The notes below the pieces were generated by a model that did not search any database, was not told the DNA's origin, and was given only the letters and a program-made list of their open reading frames with translations. From Macrostomum hystrix (lineage: Eukaryota; Platyhelminthes; Macrostomidae), in contig CATNEN010000011.1 of the NCBI GenBank assembly GCA_950097015.1, positions 4,678,501 to 4,742,500 on the forward strand: a stretch of 64,000 bases of DNA, read 5' to 3'. Below are positions 43,600 through 55,019 of this stretch, piece after piece. Within the stretch, counting starts at the first letter, position 1. The number at the start of each line of letters is the position of its first letter. The translations under genes were made by a program, and so were the position numbers.

Positions 43600-45212
43600 C
43601 TATATTATTGCTCGTAGGTTGTTGGGTGCATTAAGACCCTGACCTCCGATTATCGGACGCTGAAAGTTTTCTCCGGTCGCCAAGTATGTAGCGTTAAACT
43701 CGTTGAAAGACAGCTGAGTCAGACTGCCTCCGTAGAAGTGAAGCGAATTTTCGCCGCGAGAAACGATCCCAAAGCTGACAAACAGTCCACTGGAATTTGT
43801 TGGGAAGCTTTGAAATCCACAGTTATGGAAATGCGGGGAATTTGGCATCGTGTATTTATACACCATCGGGTTTGATATACGCTGACAGGCCGTTTAACTC
43901 AGTAGAGGAGCTAAGAAGACGAAAAACCATGTTGTAGCTTGCTCTGAAAGGCAAAAAAACCCAAGACCATCAGTTTAATGCGGCACCAATTCTTGTTAAT
44001 TACAATCTGTTTTGTTTTTTTACTAGCTCAAGTCAATCAAAATGTCATCCCAAATGATACGCGCGAGAAAAATTTTGGCTCCCTGCACCACCTCATTGAC
44101 TCCGCTTACATTCCGTTGTGCTTGTAATTGGTGCGAAAGAAGACCGTCAAATTTGGGGTCGGCAGGAATAGACCTTCAATGTCAGGAGCTGTGTTCAATT
44201 CGACAAAAGTGCCAACGCTTCCACTCACGAACACTCCCATGGATTTGTTGAGTGGAGCCGACACCAGCACCAAAGTGTGCGGATTCTGGGGCACAGGTGC
44301 CAGGTTGAAGGGGCCAACACGGAAGTGGTACAGAATCCGCAGTGAGTTCTCTGAGATGCTGCTGGGCAGGTCGGCCTGTGAGCTGCGGTTAATAATAATA
44401 ATAATATTAAAAATAGCTGGATGGCTGCGGACAATGGCACATCAATTGGTGACATTTGACCTGCAGCCAGTGAGGACGCGATTCTGCCCATTCCACTGAC
44501 TACTAAGCACTCACGCACACAGATACCGTTGCAGCCAGTGAGGACACAATTCTGCCCATTCCACTGACTACTAAGCACTCGAGCACACGGATACCGTTGC
44601 AGCCAGTGAGGACGCGATTCTGCCCATTCCACTGACTACTAAGCACTCACGCACACAGATACCGTACGCAGGCACACGCTCACACATTGGTGTATTGAAC
44701 TTCTTATCGTCGAGTGTACACTTTCACTGTGCCTTAGAGGTTGGCCCTCAAAGGGCGTAAGTTGCACGACAAGGCCCCAACCCTTCTCTCCGCGTCTGTG
44801 CCCCAATCTAATATGGCCTCGCCGTGGAGTCGAATTTAGAGACCTTGGCGCGACAGGCAAACGCGTTAACTGCACTGCCACCGACCGCCGAGCTGCGGTT
44901 GTGAGATCGCACGAAATCAATGTACTTAGGGCTGCGACTGAGACTAAAAAAATCGTGTCACACATCAGACACTCACAGTGCTGGAACTGGCCAAGCCTCT
45001 GTCTGTTCACAAACGAGTCGCATTGTCCACCGTACAGCCATGCAGTGAGGAAGGCCTCGGCAGACGCCAGCAGACACAGCTGAGACATCATGGTGGCAGC
45101 TGCGCAGCTCTGCCTCGTGTGACAGCTCAGCACACAGCCAGCGATGCTGCGGTCGGTCAGTTGGTGAGTCGGCAGCTTCCACACTCCGTCGCTGGGCAGC
45201 TCGGCAGACGGA
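43600..45212 (-). pseudogene. wrecked copy of the secreted Cys-rich protein gene (left member of inverted pair)
   Basis: Closely related to the intact gene at 49834-51110. The first exon (about 45212-44110) begins abruptly inside the PAN-like module (VWKLPTHQLTDRSIAGCVLS) with no start codon or signal peptide. It is interrupted at 44391-44889 by a SINE with an 11 bp target duplication, and ends at a GTAAGC donor. The second exon (43943-43600) keeps the same splice phase as its paralogue. It then has a frameshift at about 43862 (frame reaches GTATAA) before resuming FGIVSRGENSLHFYGG in another frame. At least four lesions make it a pseudogene. Confidence 0.8.
44391..44889 (-). repeat. SINE family B inserted in an exon, with internal 68 bp triplication
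   Basis: Flanked by perfect 11 bp GAGCTGCGGTT duplications (44380-44390, 44890-44900). The (AAT)n tail is on the left and the tRNA-like head (GAATTTAGAGACCTTGGCGC on plus) on the right. A 68 bp segment starting TGCAGCCAGTGAGGACGCGA is present three times (starts 44462, 44530, 44598), which makes this copy longer than the others. Confidence 0.9.
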
Positions 45213-45420
45213 CAGAATCGGATGAACGATCTGAGCAGCTGGTGCAGAAGAAAGCAAATCTAAAGTGAACAGCTTTGCGGTTGGATAATAAGTCTCAGCA
45301 ACAACCTGGACCGGTGTTTCCAGTTCGAAAGCACTTTGAGGACAGAAAATGCTATTGGACGGGTAGAAAGTTACTCTTTATTGTTAATCATGTGACGCAA
45401 AATGAACTAATTAAAAAAAG
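45213..45420 (+). pseudogene. orphan 3' end of a secreted Cys-rich protein paralogue
   Basis: ATGAACGATCTGAGCAGCTG through GCAAATCTAAA and a 3' flank (AACCTGGACCGGTGTTTCC..TTCGAAAGCA) match the end of the gene at 51068-51260, including its stop region. It abuts the head of the left pseudogene in opposite orientation, marking a rearrangement breakpoint at about 45212. Confidence 0.75.
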
Positions 45421-45424
45421 AGTT

Positions 45425-46050
45425 TGGTAAAATTTAACGTTTCTAAAAGTGTGAAACGGATCTACTCTCCTAACTAAATTAACCAGTCCAGTTAATCTCC
45501 ATCCTCTCTGTAAAATCTAAATTAAAGATTTTAAATCCTAATTAATATTTATTGACAAAAATTGTCCGTATTCAACGAAGCAAGAAATTCTGTAAATGGC
45601 AATGGAGGCACACTTATTTATTTAATTGTAGAAGCAAATTGTTGATAAATATATGTGCTCGATTCCCTTAAACGATTACCGTTTACTCTTAATTATAAAA
45701 GTCCTAATGATTTTTTCGTTGAAATAAACAGTCATGCAACAAGTCTAATATACTCTAATTAGATAAAAATAAAGCAAAAAAGTTATATTTAAAGCAACAT
45801 TCTTTTCACTTGCCTTCTTTGCAGATTATCTAGCTAGGTCTTTGTCTACGAGTATAAGTTAGTATATCACTGCTGCCCCGTAAGCTCGCAAATATACATT
45901 TTTTGAAAAGTTTCTAAATAATGACGAGTTCCTGAGACAATTTCTTTATAATTTTTTTTCATTTTTATTTTTTTTGTTTCTCGTTTGTTTGTTTTTTATT
46001 ATCCCAATTGAGTCACTAGTCAGCACATAGTGAAACGCATCGAAAATACG
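45425..46050. other. AT-rich spacer
   Basis: Downstream of the repeat-protein gene. No features recognised. Confidence 0.4.
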
Positions 46051-46053
46051 ACG

Positions 46054-48189
46054 CTACTCGACAACGACAAACTTCTCAACCATTCCGTCTTCACCGATAC
46101 TAGTTTCAACAGAGACTTCCATGCGATCCATCTCTTCCGATGTCTGACCTCCGCGGCCGTCGACGCTGCGTACGGACACAAACTTCTTTAGCTGACCATC
46201 GGGCAGATCGTGGCCTGTGACCCTCACAGAGTAAGCCTTATTGTCCTTGAGCTCCAGGCCAGTTGCCTCAGCCAGAACATTGCCTTCTGCTTCAGCTGCA
46301 CCTGGTTGAGCTGACAAGTCACTGAATTGAGCAAATTTTTGCTTAGTCGAAGCTGTCACTACGGTTGGAGGTCTACGGCCGAACTGAATATACTTAAGAG
46401 ACTCAGGATCAGAGGCAAACACGCCTTCTGGTTCATCGGTGTTGGCAGCTGCTGACGTGGCTGGCTTCGGACCAAACTTGATGAATTTCAGATCCTCTGG
46501 GTCTGATGCGAAGATGCCTTCTGGTTCATCGGTGTTGGCAGCTGCTGACGTGGCTGGCTTCGGACCAAACTTGATGAATTTCAGAGCCTCTGGGTCTGAT
46601 GCGAAGATGCCTTCTGGTTCATCGGTGTTGGCAGCTGCTGACGTGGCTGGCTTCGGACCAAACTTGATGAATTTCAGAGCCTCTGGGTCTGATGCAAAGA
46701 TGCCTTCTGGTTCATCGGTGTTGGCAGCTGCTGACGTGGCTGGCTTTGGCCCAAACTTGATGAATTTCAGAGCCTCTGGGTCTGATGCGAAGATGCCATC
46801 TGGTTTATCGGTGTTGGCAGCTGCTGACGTGGCTGGCTTCGGACCAAACTTGATGAATTTCAGAGCTTCTGGGTCTGATGCAAAGATGCCATCTGGTTCA
46901 TCGGTGTTGGCAGCTGCTGACGTGGCTGGCTTCGGACCAAACTTGATGAATTTCAGAGCTTCTGGGTCTGATGCGAAGATGCCTTCTGGTTCATCGGTGT
47001 TGGCAACTGCTGACGTGGCTGGCTTCGGACCAAACTTGATGAATTTGAGTGCCTCTGGGTCTGATGCGAAGATGCCATCTGGTTTATCGGTGTTGGCAGC
47101 TGCTGACGTGGCTGGCTTCGGACCAAACTTGATGAATTTCAGAGCTTCTGGGTCTGATGCAAAGATGCCTTCTGGTTCATCGGTGTTGGCAGCTGCTGAC
47201 GTGGCTGGCTTTGGCCCAAACTTGATGAATTTGAGTGCCTCTGGGTCTGATGCGAAGATGCCATCTGGTTCATCGGTGTTGGCAGCTGCTGACGTGGCTG
47301 GCTTTGGCCCAAACTTGATGAATTTGAGTGCCTCTGGGTCTGATGCGAAGATGCCATCTGGTTCATCGGTGTTGGCAGCTGCTGACGTGGCTGGCTTTGG
47401 CCCAAACTTGATGAATTTGAGTGCCTCTGGGTCTGATGCGAAGATGCCATCTGGTTCATCGGTGTTGGCAGCTGCTGACGTGGCTGGCTTTGGCCCAAAC
47501 TTGATGAATTTGAGTGCCTCTGGGTCTGATGCGAAGATGCCATCTGGTTCATCGGTGTTGGCAGCTGCTGACGTGGCTGGCTTTGGCCCAAACTTGATGA
47601 ATTTGAGTGCCTCTGGGTCTGATGCGAAGATGCCTTCTGGTTCCTCATCATTGGTCTCACCGAACGTCTGAGGCTGCGGACCGAAGCGAATATACTTCAG
47701 AGCCTCCGGATCAGATGCAAAGATTCCCTGCTGCTCACTGGCCTCGCTATTTTCGTGTGTTGGGCCGTATCGGATGCTTTTCAACGTGTCCGCATCGGAA
47801 GAGTAAATTCCTTCTTCTAAACCATTCGCATCAGCCTTGGAATCCTTCTTGCTGCTTCTCAGGCGGACTATCTTGGAAGTGGTCACGCTCTCATCGACCT
47901 CTCTGGGTGTGTCGGCCGCATCATAGATGGCCACGGTCGCATAGTTGAGTCCGCCGTGCTGCTCCTTGTCTCGGGTGTAGAGCACCTGCAGTGTCTTCTC
48001 AGGCTCGTCCTCATACGGTACATCAGCAACAGGGGTGATGCAGACGCTGTCAAACTTAAGACCAGATTTTACGCCATGATCTTTCACCACAATGTTGTAC
48101 GTGTCGCTGGTTGATATGCCTTCATCATCCATGCCCAGCACTGTCCGCATGGAGCGGGTCTCAATACCTGCGTCGATTGATTCAGCCAT
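46054..48189 (-). CDS. 31-residue tandem-repeat protein, 711 aa, unknown function
   Basis: A single open exon. I chose the ATG at 48189 (MAESIDAGIETRS) because an upstream reading has only a TTG and a possible acceptor (TACAAGCAG) lies 8 nt before this ATG. Residues up to about 130 are non-repetitive and acidic (GMDDEGISTSDTYNIVVKD, PYEDEPEKTLQVLYTRD). Two diverged repeats lead into 13 almost identical copies of a 31-residue unit with consensus PEGIFASDPEALKFIKFG then PKPATSAAANTDE, and one diverged copy (GVFASDPESLKYIQFG). A non-repeat C terminus follows (LKKFVSVRSVDGRGG, GEDGMVEKFVVVE). No signal peptide or transmembrane segment. I do not recognise the family. The 93 bp units are very similar at DNA level, so the array has been homogenised recently. 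The antisense 410-codon ORF is a shadow. Confidence 0.8.
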   Translation of the reverse strand: MAESIDAGIETRSMRTVLGMDDEGISTSDTYNIVVKDHGVKSGLKFDSVCITPVADVPYEDEPEKTLQVLYTRDKEQHGGLNYATVAIYDAADTPREVDESVTTSKIVRLRSSKKDSKADANGLEEGIYSSDADTLKSIRYGPTHENSEASEQQGIFASDPEALKYIRFGPQPQTFGETNDEEPEGIFASDPEALKFIKFGPKPATSAAANTDEPDGIFASDPEALKFIKFGPKPATSAAANTDEPDGIFASDPEALKFIKFGPKPATSAAANTDEPDGIFASDPEALKFIKFGPKPATSAAANTDEPDGIFASDPEALKFIKFGPKPATSAAANTDEPEGIFASDPEALKFIKFGPKPATSAAANTDKPDGIFASDPEALKFIKFGPKPATSAVANTDEPEGIFASDPEALKFIKFGPKPATSAAANTDEPDGIFASDPEALKFIKFGPKPATSAAANTDKPDGIFASDPEALKFIKFGPKPATSAAANTDEPEGIFASDPEALKFIKFGPKPATSAAANTDEPEGIFASDPEALKFIKFGPKPATSAAANTDEPEGIFASDPEDLKFIKFGPKPATSAAANTDEPEGVFASDPESLKYIQFGRRPPTVVTASTKQKFAQFSDLSAQPGAAEAEGNVLAEATGLELKDNKAYSVRVTGHDLPDGQLKKFVSVRSVDGRGGQTSEEMDRMEVSVETSIGEDGMVEKFVVVE

Positions 48190-48299
48190 GCTCAAAACTG
48201 CTTGTACGGCAATGTTTCGCTTGCGAGAATCGAAACTGCTTTTATTGCTGTGCAAGTTTTTGGACCAATTCTAACCATATAGGGTTAAATTGAAGTTGT

Positions 48300-49480
48300 C
48301 GAGATGTGGCGAACGCTCTTGCTTTACTATCCGAGTACAATGGCAGTGTACAGAAAACTCTCAAGAGCAGTCTGAGCAAGCCTGAGCTCGTATGAAGCCA
48401 CTCTGCTTACTCCGACAAGCCATTGTCTCGCTTGAAATAATCCTGAGCTTGCTCATAATGCAGAGCACAGTACTCAAAAGCCAAAAGCCCAGCTGCTCAA
48501 GCACCCACCTCTCTGCCGGCCCATGCGCTGTCATAACTTGCCATGCGGGTCGGTTAGTACGCACAAGGTGCCTTTGAGAAGGCCTCAAACAAGCAGTAAG
48601 ACAAGCGTGTCAAACACACAGTTCAAGCTTTAATGAGCTCTAGAGTCTCCTAAAACTATTTTTAAATGCGTAGAGTATTTAGTATTTAGTCTCTGGATAG
48701 ACTCAGAAAGCAGAAACACCATACAATTCATCAATAAACACAAAGTTTCTTATGCCTGAACAAACTGTGGCCATGTTTTTTGCGCAAATTAATCGACTCA
48801 TTTATGCCTTCAGGCCATCAAAAGGAGTTTGAGCACACTTTACATGTATTTTTTCAGTTCAAAAAGTGAGTAAGTCTAGTAGGTAAAGTCCTGATCCAGT
48901 CTAGTCATATAACGAAAATCATTCTTACACATGAGATTTCTAAATTTTTTTGAGCAACATCTGACAATCAAAGGAAAAATGGCTTGGACCATTAATATGA
49001 TTCAAAATGCAGCATGTCAGCCCAAAGCTATTTTTCCATACCCAAAGCTATTAGTTTGACTAACGTTTTGCAGACATGGTTTCCTGGTAGCATTAAAACA
49101 TTGAACACGCACACAGACACGGAAACCTGTGCATTAGCCCTAGGCTTGCTAACACTAAGCCAAGCTAGGTAGCATACACCCGCTATACCATACATGGGAC
49201 CACCGATAATTTAGCAACATTGCAGCCCTACAAGGGATTTTGAAATTGTAATATTGTGACATTGTCATGAATATGAATACTTGATGTGAGTCGTTGTAAC
49301 GATGCTTTTTCCAATTTCTGTTTACGAGACTGTATTTCTGACACCAATTTTCGATAACTATCACTCACTCATCACTTTGTCTCTCAAACTCATCAGATCT
49401 GTCATGAAGATCTGCGGCGTCGCCGATGATGCCTGCAAAGGAGTGCTGCTGCTGCTGCTGCTGCTGCTATTTCGCCGTCA
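48300..49480. other. intergenic region
   Basis: No gene recognised. A (CTG)n run of about eight triplets lies at 49443-49467. Confidence 0.4.
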
Positions 49481-49489
49481 AGCAGGGAC

Positions 49490-49650
49490 CAGCCCGAGTG
49501 GGTTTGCCTTCAGGGGCGTAAATTGCATAGCAAACCTCCAAGCCTTCTCTCCGCGGCTGCATATTACGAGCGTACGAGTAATATGAGTTCGCTGTGACAT
49601 CGAACTCAGAGGCCTTGGTGCTAGAGGCAAACTGCTTTGCAACTCAACCC
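49490..49650 (-). repeat. SINE family B partial copy
   Basis: GGGGCGTAAATTGCATAGCA, CCAAGCCTTCTCTCCGCGGC and a diverged head (ACATCGAACTCAGAGGCCTTGG) in minus orientation, 180 bp upstream of the secreted Cys-rich protein ATG. Confidence 0.65.
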
Positions 49651-49833
49651 CGAAAGCAAAGCCCTGATAGGTTTTGGCAACCACAGCGCATTGGCTGCGG
49701 CTATATCCAGCAAATAGCTAGCTTCAGTCTAAAAACATGATCTATTTTTCGTCGTAATTTTTCTTTTTTAAATGGAGCTCAAACTTTTGCTTGCATACAT
49801 TTTGCTTCTGTGGGAAGAAACAGACATTGAAAC

Positions 49834-51110
49834 ATGGGTATTAGCAAACGAATTTTCATTTACCAAGCCATGCTTCTAGGACTTGGGATAGGAGAAGTCA
49901 GACCTTTTACCACCGCCACGACCAACTACGAGAGGCTGCAGGTCTGTCCGTCTACCGACCTGCCCGCTGACGGAGTGTGGAAGCTGCCGACTCACCAGCT
50001 GACCGACCGCAGCATCGCTGGCTGTGTGCTGAGCTGCCACACGAGGCAGAGCTGCGCAGCTGCCACCATGATGTCTCAGCTGTGTCTGCTGGCGTCTGCC
50101 GAGGCCTTCCTCACTGCATGGCTGTACGGTGGACAATGCGACTCGTTTGTGAACAGACAGAGGCTTGGCCAGTTCCAGCACTGTGAGTGTCTGATGTGTG
50201 ACATGATTTTTCTAGTCTCAGTCGCAGCCTTGAGTACATTGATTTCGTGCGATCTCACAACCGAAGCTTACACGGCCGACCTGCCCAGCAGCATCTCAGA
50301 GAGCTCACTGCGGATTCTGTACCACTTCCGTGTTGGCCCCTTCAACCTGGCACCTGTGCGCCAGAATCCGCACACTCCGGTGCTGGTGTCGGCTCCGCTC
50401 AACAAGTCCATGGGAGTGTTCGTGGCCGGCAACCTAGCGTCCTACGTGGATGTTAGCACGGCTGATGGCATCGAGGATCTGTTCGTGCCGGAGCCCAATG
50501 TGACGATTCTGATGAGTGCCCAGCTGGACTTCGTGAGCTCGTGAGCGAATACAGCTTTTTATTTGGTGCTCTGGCATGACGCACCTAATCAAATATATAT
50601 ATTGATTTTGTTGATTATTAGGCCTGCTAGAATTTTTAATCAAGTACTAAAATTGAATTCAATTTCAGGGCTGAGGTTAACGTAGTTTATCGAATAAAGG
50701 AATGCTTTTCCAATAGGTTTGGGAGCATGGTTGTCTCAAAGATTGAAAATCGGCTCGCCTACCGCAGCGTGCTTCCTGATGGCAAGGGAAAAGTCTTTGC
50801 GGCATCTCCAGGTAGTTTTCAATCGACTACCGGAGACAGCCACACGGCGTTTGGATTTACGATGCCTGGTCAATCTATCTGTTCGTGGTACTATAAAGGC
50901 AATCTTGAGCCAATTCCTGTGATCTTTGCTGAGTCAGTCTACAATAACAGCGCGGCAAACTTTCAGTGCCTCAGGTTCGGCGGGGTCGCATCTACGAATT
51001 CGATCAACTCCATGAAGGGCTGGATCGAGTGCTTTGTTGTCGGGCAAGGACAATTCAATTTGAATCAGATGAACGATCTGAGCAGCTGGTGCAGAAGAAA
51101 GCAAATCTAA
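49834..51110 (+). CDS. secreted Cys-rich PAN-like protein (right, open member of inverted pair)
   Basis: Two exons: 49834-50540 (donor GTGAGC) and 50669-51110 (acceptor AATTTCAG), joined 2+1 in phase to 382 aa. The N terminus (YQAMLLGLGIGEVRPF) is a signal peptide. Residues about 30-105 form a PAN/apple-like Cys module (LQVCPSTDLP, GCVLSCHTRQSCAA, LCLLASAEAF, GGQCDSFV). A middle domain (LRILYHFRVGPFNLAPVRQN, PLNKSMGVFVAG) and a C-terminal domain (FGFTMPGQSICSWYYKG, WIECFVVGQG) are unknown to me. A GTGAGT at 50183 and a CTAG at about 50213 could define a 33 nt intron that keeps frame, so residues around 117-128 are uncertain. Likely extracellular; the partner is unknown. It lies head-to-head with its wrecked paralogue. 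Confidence 0.7.
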
Positions 51111-51114
51111 AATG

Positions 51115-52355
51115 TAAAACTTCGCGTTTTAAGAAGCTTGTTGCATAAGAAGTCTGAGTACCAACCTGGACCGGTTTTTTCGAGTTCGAAAGCAGTTCGA
51201 GGACCGAAAATTCTATTTGAATGCATAGTTCCGGAATCTTTATTTCTAATCACTTGACGCAACATAAATTATCAACTTTTAGGAACGTTTGTTCAAATCA
51301 AACGTTTAGAATGTCTTGAAATGAATGGATCCTTCTCCTAAGTCCTACCAATATCAATCAATCCAGCAAATGCACTTTCGCGTTGAATTCTGACATATTA
51401 ACTTTTCTCATTTAGGCTTTACTGAATTCGATAACGAAAATTTCAGTCATATATACGAACCAAAAAATGCGGTAAAATGCAATTGAGAGATGTACGAGTA
51501 GCTGCTTAACTCAAATAAAATTCTATCGCTGACGTTAAATTCTTTGTGTTCTTAGATATTTTCCTATTCTGTGGCATATACCGAAACCGTTGCTTTGCTT
51601 TTATTTCCAGTTTTTATACCAATCGATTCTCAACGTAATTGTCTACTTATGACATTAGCACCTTTTAGCACTAATGAAAACTGGCCTAATGAAAAAAAAT
51701 CTGGCGATAATACAGAAATGTATGATTTTTGTTTATTATATTATCGAAGCAAGTTTATGAAAAATGCATATGCGATGCACTTTAACTATTAAAGATTCAT
51801 TTTCCGTTGAATTAACGACCATCTTACCTCGTTACCAATTCGAACCATTGGAGACTAATCTGAAAGACTAAAAAGTGGGAAAAGTTATCGATAGCCATTA
51901 CTGCTTTAAGGGAAGCAATTAACAGTTGGACTACAAAACCAATTTGCCACCCGTTTGCATACAGAGGGGTGGGCAGAATCCCCCTGAAATTTTTTTGGCA
52001 GCGCCTGAATGCTGACAGCGTTGGGTGGTGACTGATTGGTTGACAGACTGGGCGATGGTGTCCTGTGGTTGAGCTGCGCCTAATACTTAGGCACTTAGGC
52101 TTGATCAGTGAAATTGCAGAAATTTGGGTCAGGTTGTCCATAGTGGCCTAGTTCCACCTTTTTTAGCCCTTGAAGGTCCAGCAAGCCAGTCTAGATAAAG
52201 GTAGGTGACCACCAAAGACGGAGATGATGCAGGCACATTCGGGTGACATGCTGATAAGTTTTGAAGGCCTCGCAAGGCTATACTGAGGCGCAGTGCTAAT
52301 TCGTGTATAGGGGTGTATGAAATACACTAGCACTCGTGGGAAAAATCGGACCTTC
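51115..52355. other. intergenic region
   Basis: No gene recognised. The first about 140 bp are 3' flank shared with 45270-45420. Confidence 0.4.
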
Positions 52356-52359
52356 GACC

Positions 52360-52452
52360 AGAAACATTGAATATCTCGACGGTCTGAAGAGCTGGCGACT
52401 TGTTTCTTGTTTCAGAAGATGCGCAACAAAAAGTTGGCCCGTGTTCTTGAGT
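52360..52452 (+). repeat. dispersed 'gaatatctcgac' repeat, copy 3
   Basis: AACATTGAATATCTCGACGG then TCTGAAGAGCTGGCGACTTG and GTTGGCCCGTGTTCTTGAG, matching the copies at 21.6, 23.8 and 42.5 kb. Confidence 0.6.
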
Positions 52453-52984
52453 TTCGTGTGCTTGCATTGCTCAGTTCTGGTGCAGCACAAAACATTGTCA
52501 GGGTGGGTTAAATCCCCCTATGGTAGCTCTATTGAAAAAGTTGTAAGAAAACTTCAAAAAAAGAAAGTTAGGTGGCTAAAAAGCAAAACGGAAGTAGGAA
52601 AGTTAGGAAAGCATCGATTCTCAAACTTCCTGAAACGGGACGAGGCCTAGTCTGGCAGTCTGAGAAATATCACATTTAGCAGTTTAATGTTCATTAGCGA
52701 CTTTACTTACTTCTCACTATTGGTTTAAATAAAGTTTTCCGTTCTCAAATAGTCAGCCAACCAGACTTGAAACTATCGGCAATAATGAATGAAGAGTTAC
52801 GGACTCGGTCTGTGGTGGTAACACGATAGAACTTATAGTAAATTAATACACATTAATGTTTCGCTGTTTCTGTGTGTCATAGCAGATAGCAGCTTTGTTT
52901 TGTTTCATTTTAACATTTAACATTTAAATTCAGCTCCAGTCTCAGAATATTCAGAGTCGTACCACCTTAGCCTAAAAGTGCCCG

Positions 52985-53180
52985 TTCTTCCCTCAACTTC
53001 TGTCCATTGTTAAAATTTCCAAAACTATAGTCCCTCGTAATTCCCTCAATTTTGCCCATTGTTAAAATTTCCAAAACTATAGTCCCTCGTAATTCCCTCA
53101 ATTTTGCCCATTGTTAAAATTTCCAAAACTATAGCCCCTCGTAATCCCCTGCCCTGGCTCCATTGTTAAAATTTCCCGGC
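52985..53180. repeat. 52 bp tandem repeat, about 3.5 copies
   Basis: Units starting at about 53011, 53063, 53115 and 53167 with TTAAAATTTCCAAAACTATA. It precedes the Penelope-like ORF and may be part of that element's 5' region. Confidence 0.8.
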
Positions 53181-53339
53181 CTTAAGCCTCACTGCCAAAT
53201 TTACATACATTTGCCCCTCCTGCTAAGTCCCTCCACCGTCAACAGACCCTCGCGCACGTTGACTCCTCGGCCCCCCCGATGCATTCGCATCGCACACCCA
53301 CTAATTCCCTCCAAAAACAAATAACTAAAGGGCCCTTTT

Positions 53340-55015
53340 CGCAAGTTGGGCCCCCTTGCCCAGCCCAGTCAACACTCTATCCCTTTCCCTCTCTAACCCA
53401 GACCCGACCCATTGGCAGTGTGACTGCCATTCCACGGCTACCTACCAGCTAGAAGGCATGTCTTCCTCTCCCCACCAGATAACCCAGGACCAAGACACTT
53501 CTACACACTTCCCAAGATCCATAAGGATCCTGACTCCTGGCTCATTCCCCACCAGATCCCGAAGGACCGCCCCATAGTCAGTGGGTGCTCGTCTGAACCA
53601 TTGGAGCGGAGCAACTCATTGACTATTACCGACTCAACCACCCTGGCCACCATGGCCGTGGCCTCCCTATACACCATGATTGATACCACCGACGGACTCC
53701 GGGCCATCAAACACTTCTTCCAGACCTATCATGACCCACTCAGGCCCAGTGAGGCCATCCTCATACTCCTCCACATCTGCCTCACCCGCAACGACTTCTG
53801 CTTCCGGGGTCTTTGGTTTCTACAAATCAAAGGCACAGCCATGGGAAAAATCTTTGCCCCCAACTATGCTTGTCTCTTTATGAGCCGCTGGGAGGAGGCT
53901 TCCCTCAATACCGCTCTATCCCACTCTATCTCCCCGGGTATCTTTCTCCGGCACATTCACGACATTTTCGTCACCCTCGAGGGTACCCCATCCACAGCCC
54001 AGCGGTTTGTTGAGATTCTCAACAGCCACGACCCCAACATCCAACTCACTCTCTCCTTCTCACCAATCTCAGTGGATTTCCTGGATCTCACTTTTAAGAT
54101 CTCGGGTTCCACTCTCCGCACATCTCTCTACATCAAACCCACCAGGTCTCTCCTTCTCCACAAAAATCTGCCCATCCCGCTCACACCTTCAAGGGCGTCC
54201 TTAAATCCCAAATCCTTAGGGCCGCCCGCCTCTGTGACTACTACCCGGATTTCTCCGCATTCTGCCGGAATCTCCGCCTTTATCTCCGCTCGAGTGGCTA
54301 CACCGCCACCTTCTTTAACTCAGTAAAAAACTCAATCCTTTCCTCCCTGGGTTGGCCCCAGTCCATCCCCCGTCCAATCCTGATCCCCAAGGGTTTCCGC
54401 CCCTGCAACCCTCCCCGCTGCAGGACCTGCCCCCACTCGGTCCCCACAACTTCATTTCGGGGCCCCAAACCAGCCTCCGATTTTCTCATCACCCAATCTC
54501 TCCTGTGACTCAGTTCACATTATCTACGGTATCACCTGCACCCGATGCCTACCCTTGCATCCCGTATCTACGTAGGTTGCACCACCAACACCCTTAGGGA
54601 CCGTCTGAATGGCCATCGCTCGTACATCAGACTGAGGAGAGAAAAACCAGTGGCCCTACACTTTAGCTCCTATTATTCTATTGCCGATTTAAGAATCGTG
54701 GCAATCGAAGCCCTCCCCGAAGAAACCCCCTCTAACCCAAAGAATCAACTTGGATCCACAAATTGGGAACCTCCCCCGGAATCAATGTCCAATGCAATTC
54801 CACTCAGGATCGACCCATCCCATTTGTCCTCGACCACCACCCGACCCTGTCGTCATTTTTTCGCCGCTCGGTGTCTGCAATCACCGACGCGGCTCTCCCT
54901 TTCAAACCCATCCTGGCTACCAGAAACTCCCGCAATCTCCAAAGCTTGATCGCTCTAATCAAAGTAAAACCCCCCTCCGCATCTCGAAACCAACTTAGAT
55001 AGACGTCCGTGAGGA
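53340..55015 (+). mobile_element. decayed Penelope-like retroelement (RT + GIY-YIG)
   Basis: Reverse transcriptase pieces in order: KIHKDPDSWL and RPIVSGCSSEPLERSN in one frame, LYTMIDTTDGLRAIKHFF, FLQIKGTAMGKIFAPNYACL, then RHIHDIF where an active element has the catalytic aspartate pair, and SVDFLDLTF. The GIY-YIG endonuclease follows (SRIYVGCTTNTLRDRLNGHR, then SYIRLRREKPVALHF and IADLRIVAIEALPE). Frame changes between the opening segments, after about 54200 and at about 54750, plus the altered active site, show it is dead. The RT plus C-terminal GIY-YIG arrangement is diagnostic for Penelope-like elements. Confidence 0.9.
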
Positions 55016-55019
55016 CGTC

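Noticed and set aside
46439-47671. 410-codon plus-strand ORF
   Set aside because: Antisense shadow of the 31-residue repeat protein; the minus frame has unique ends and better coding character.
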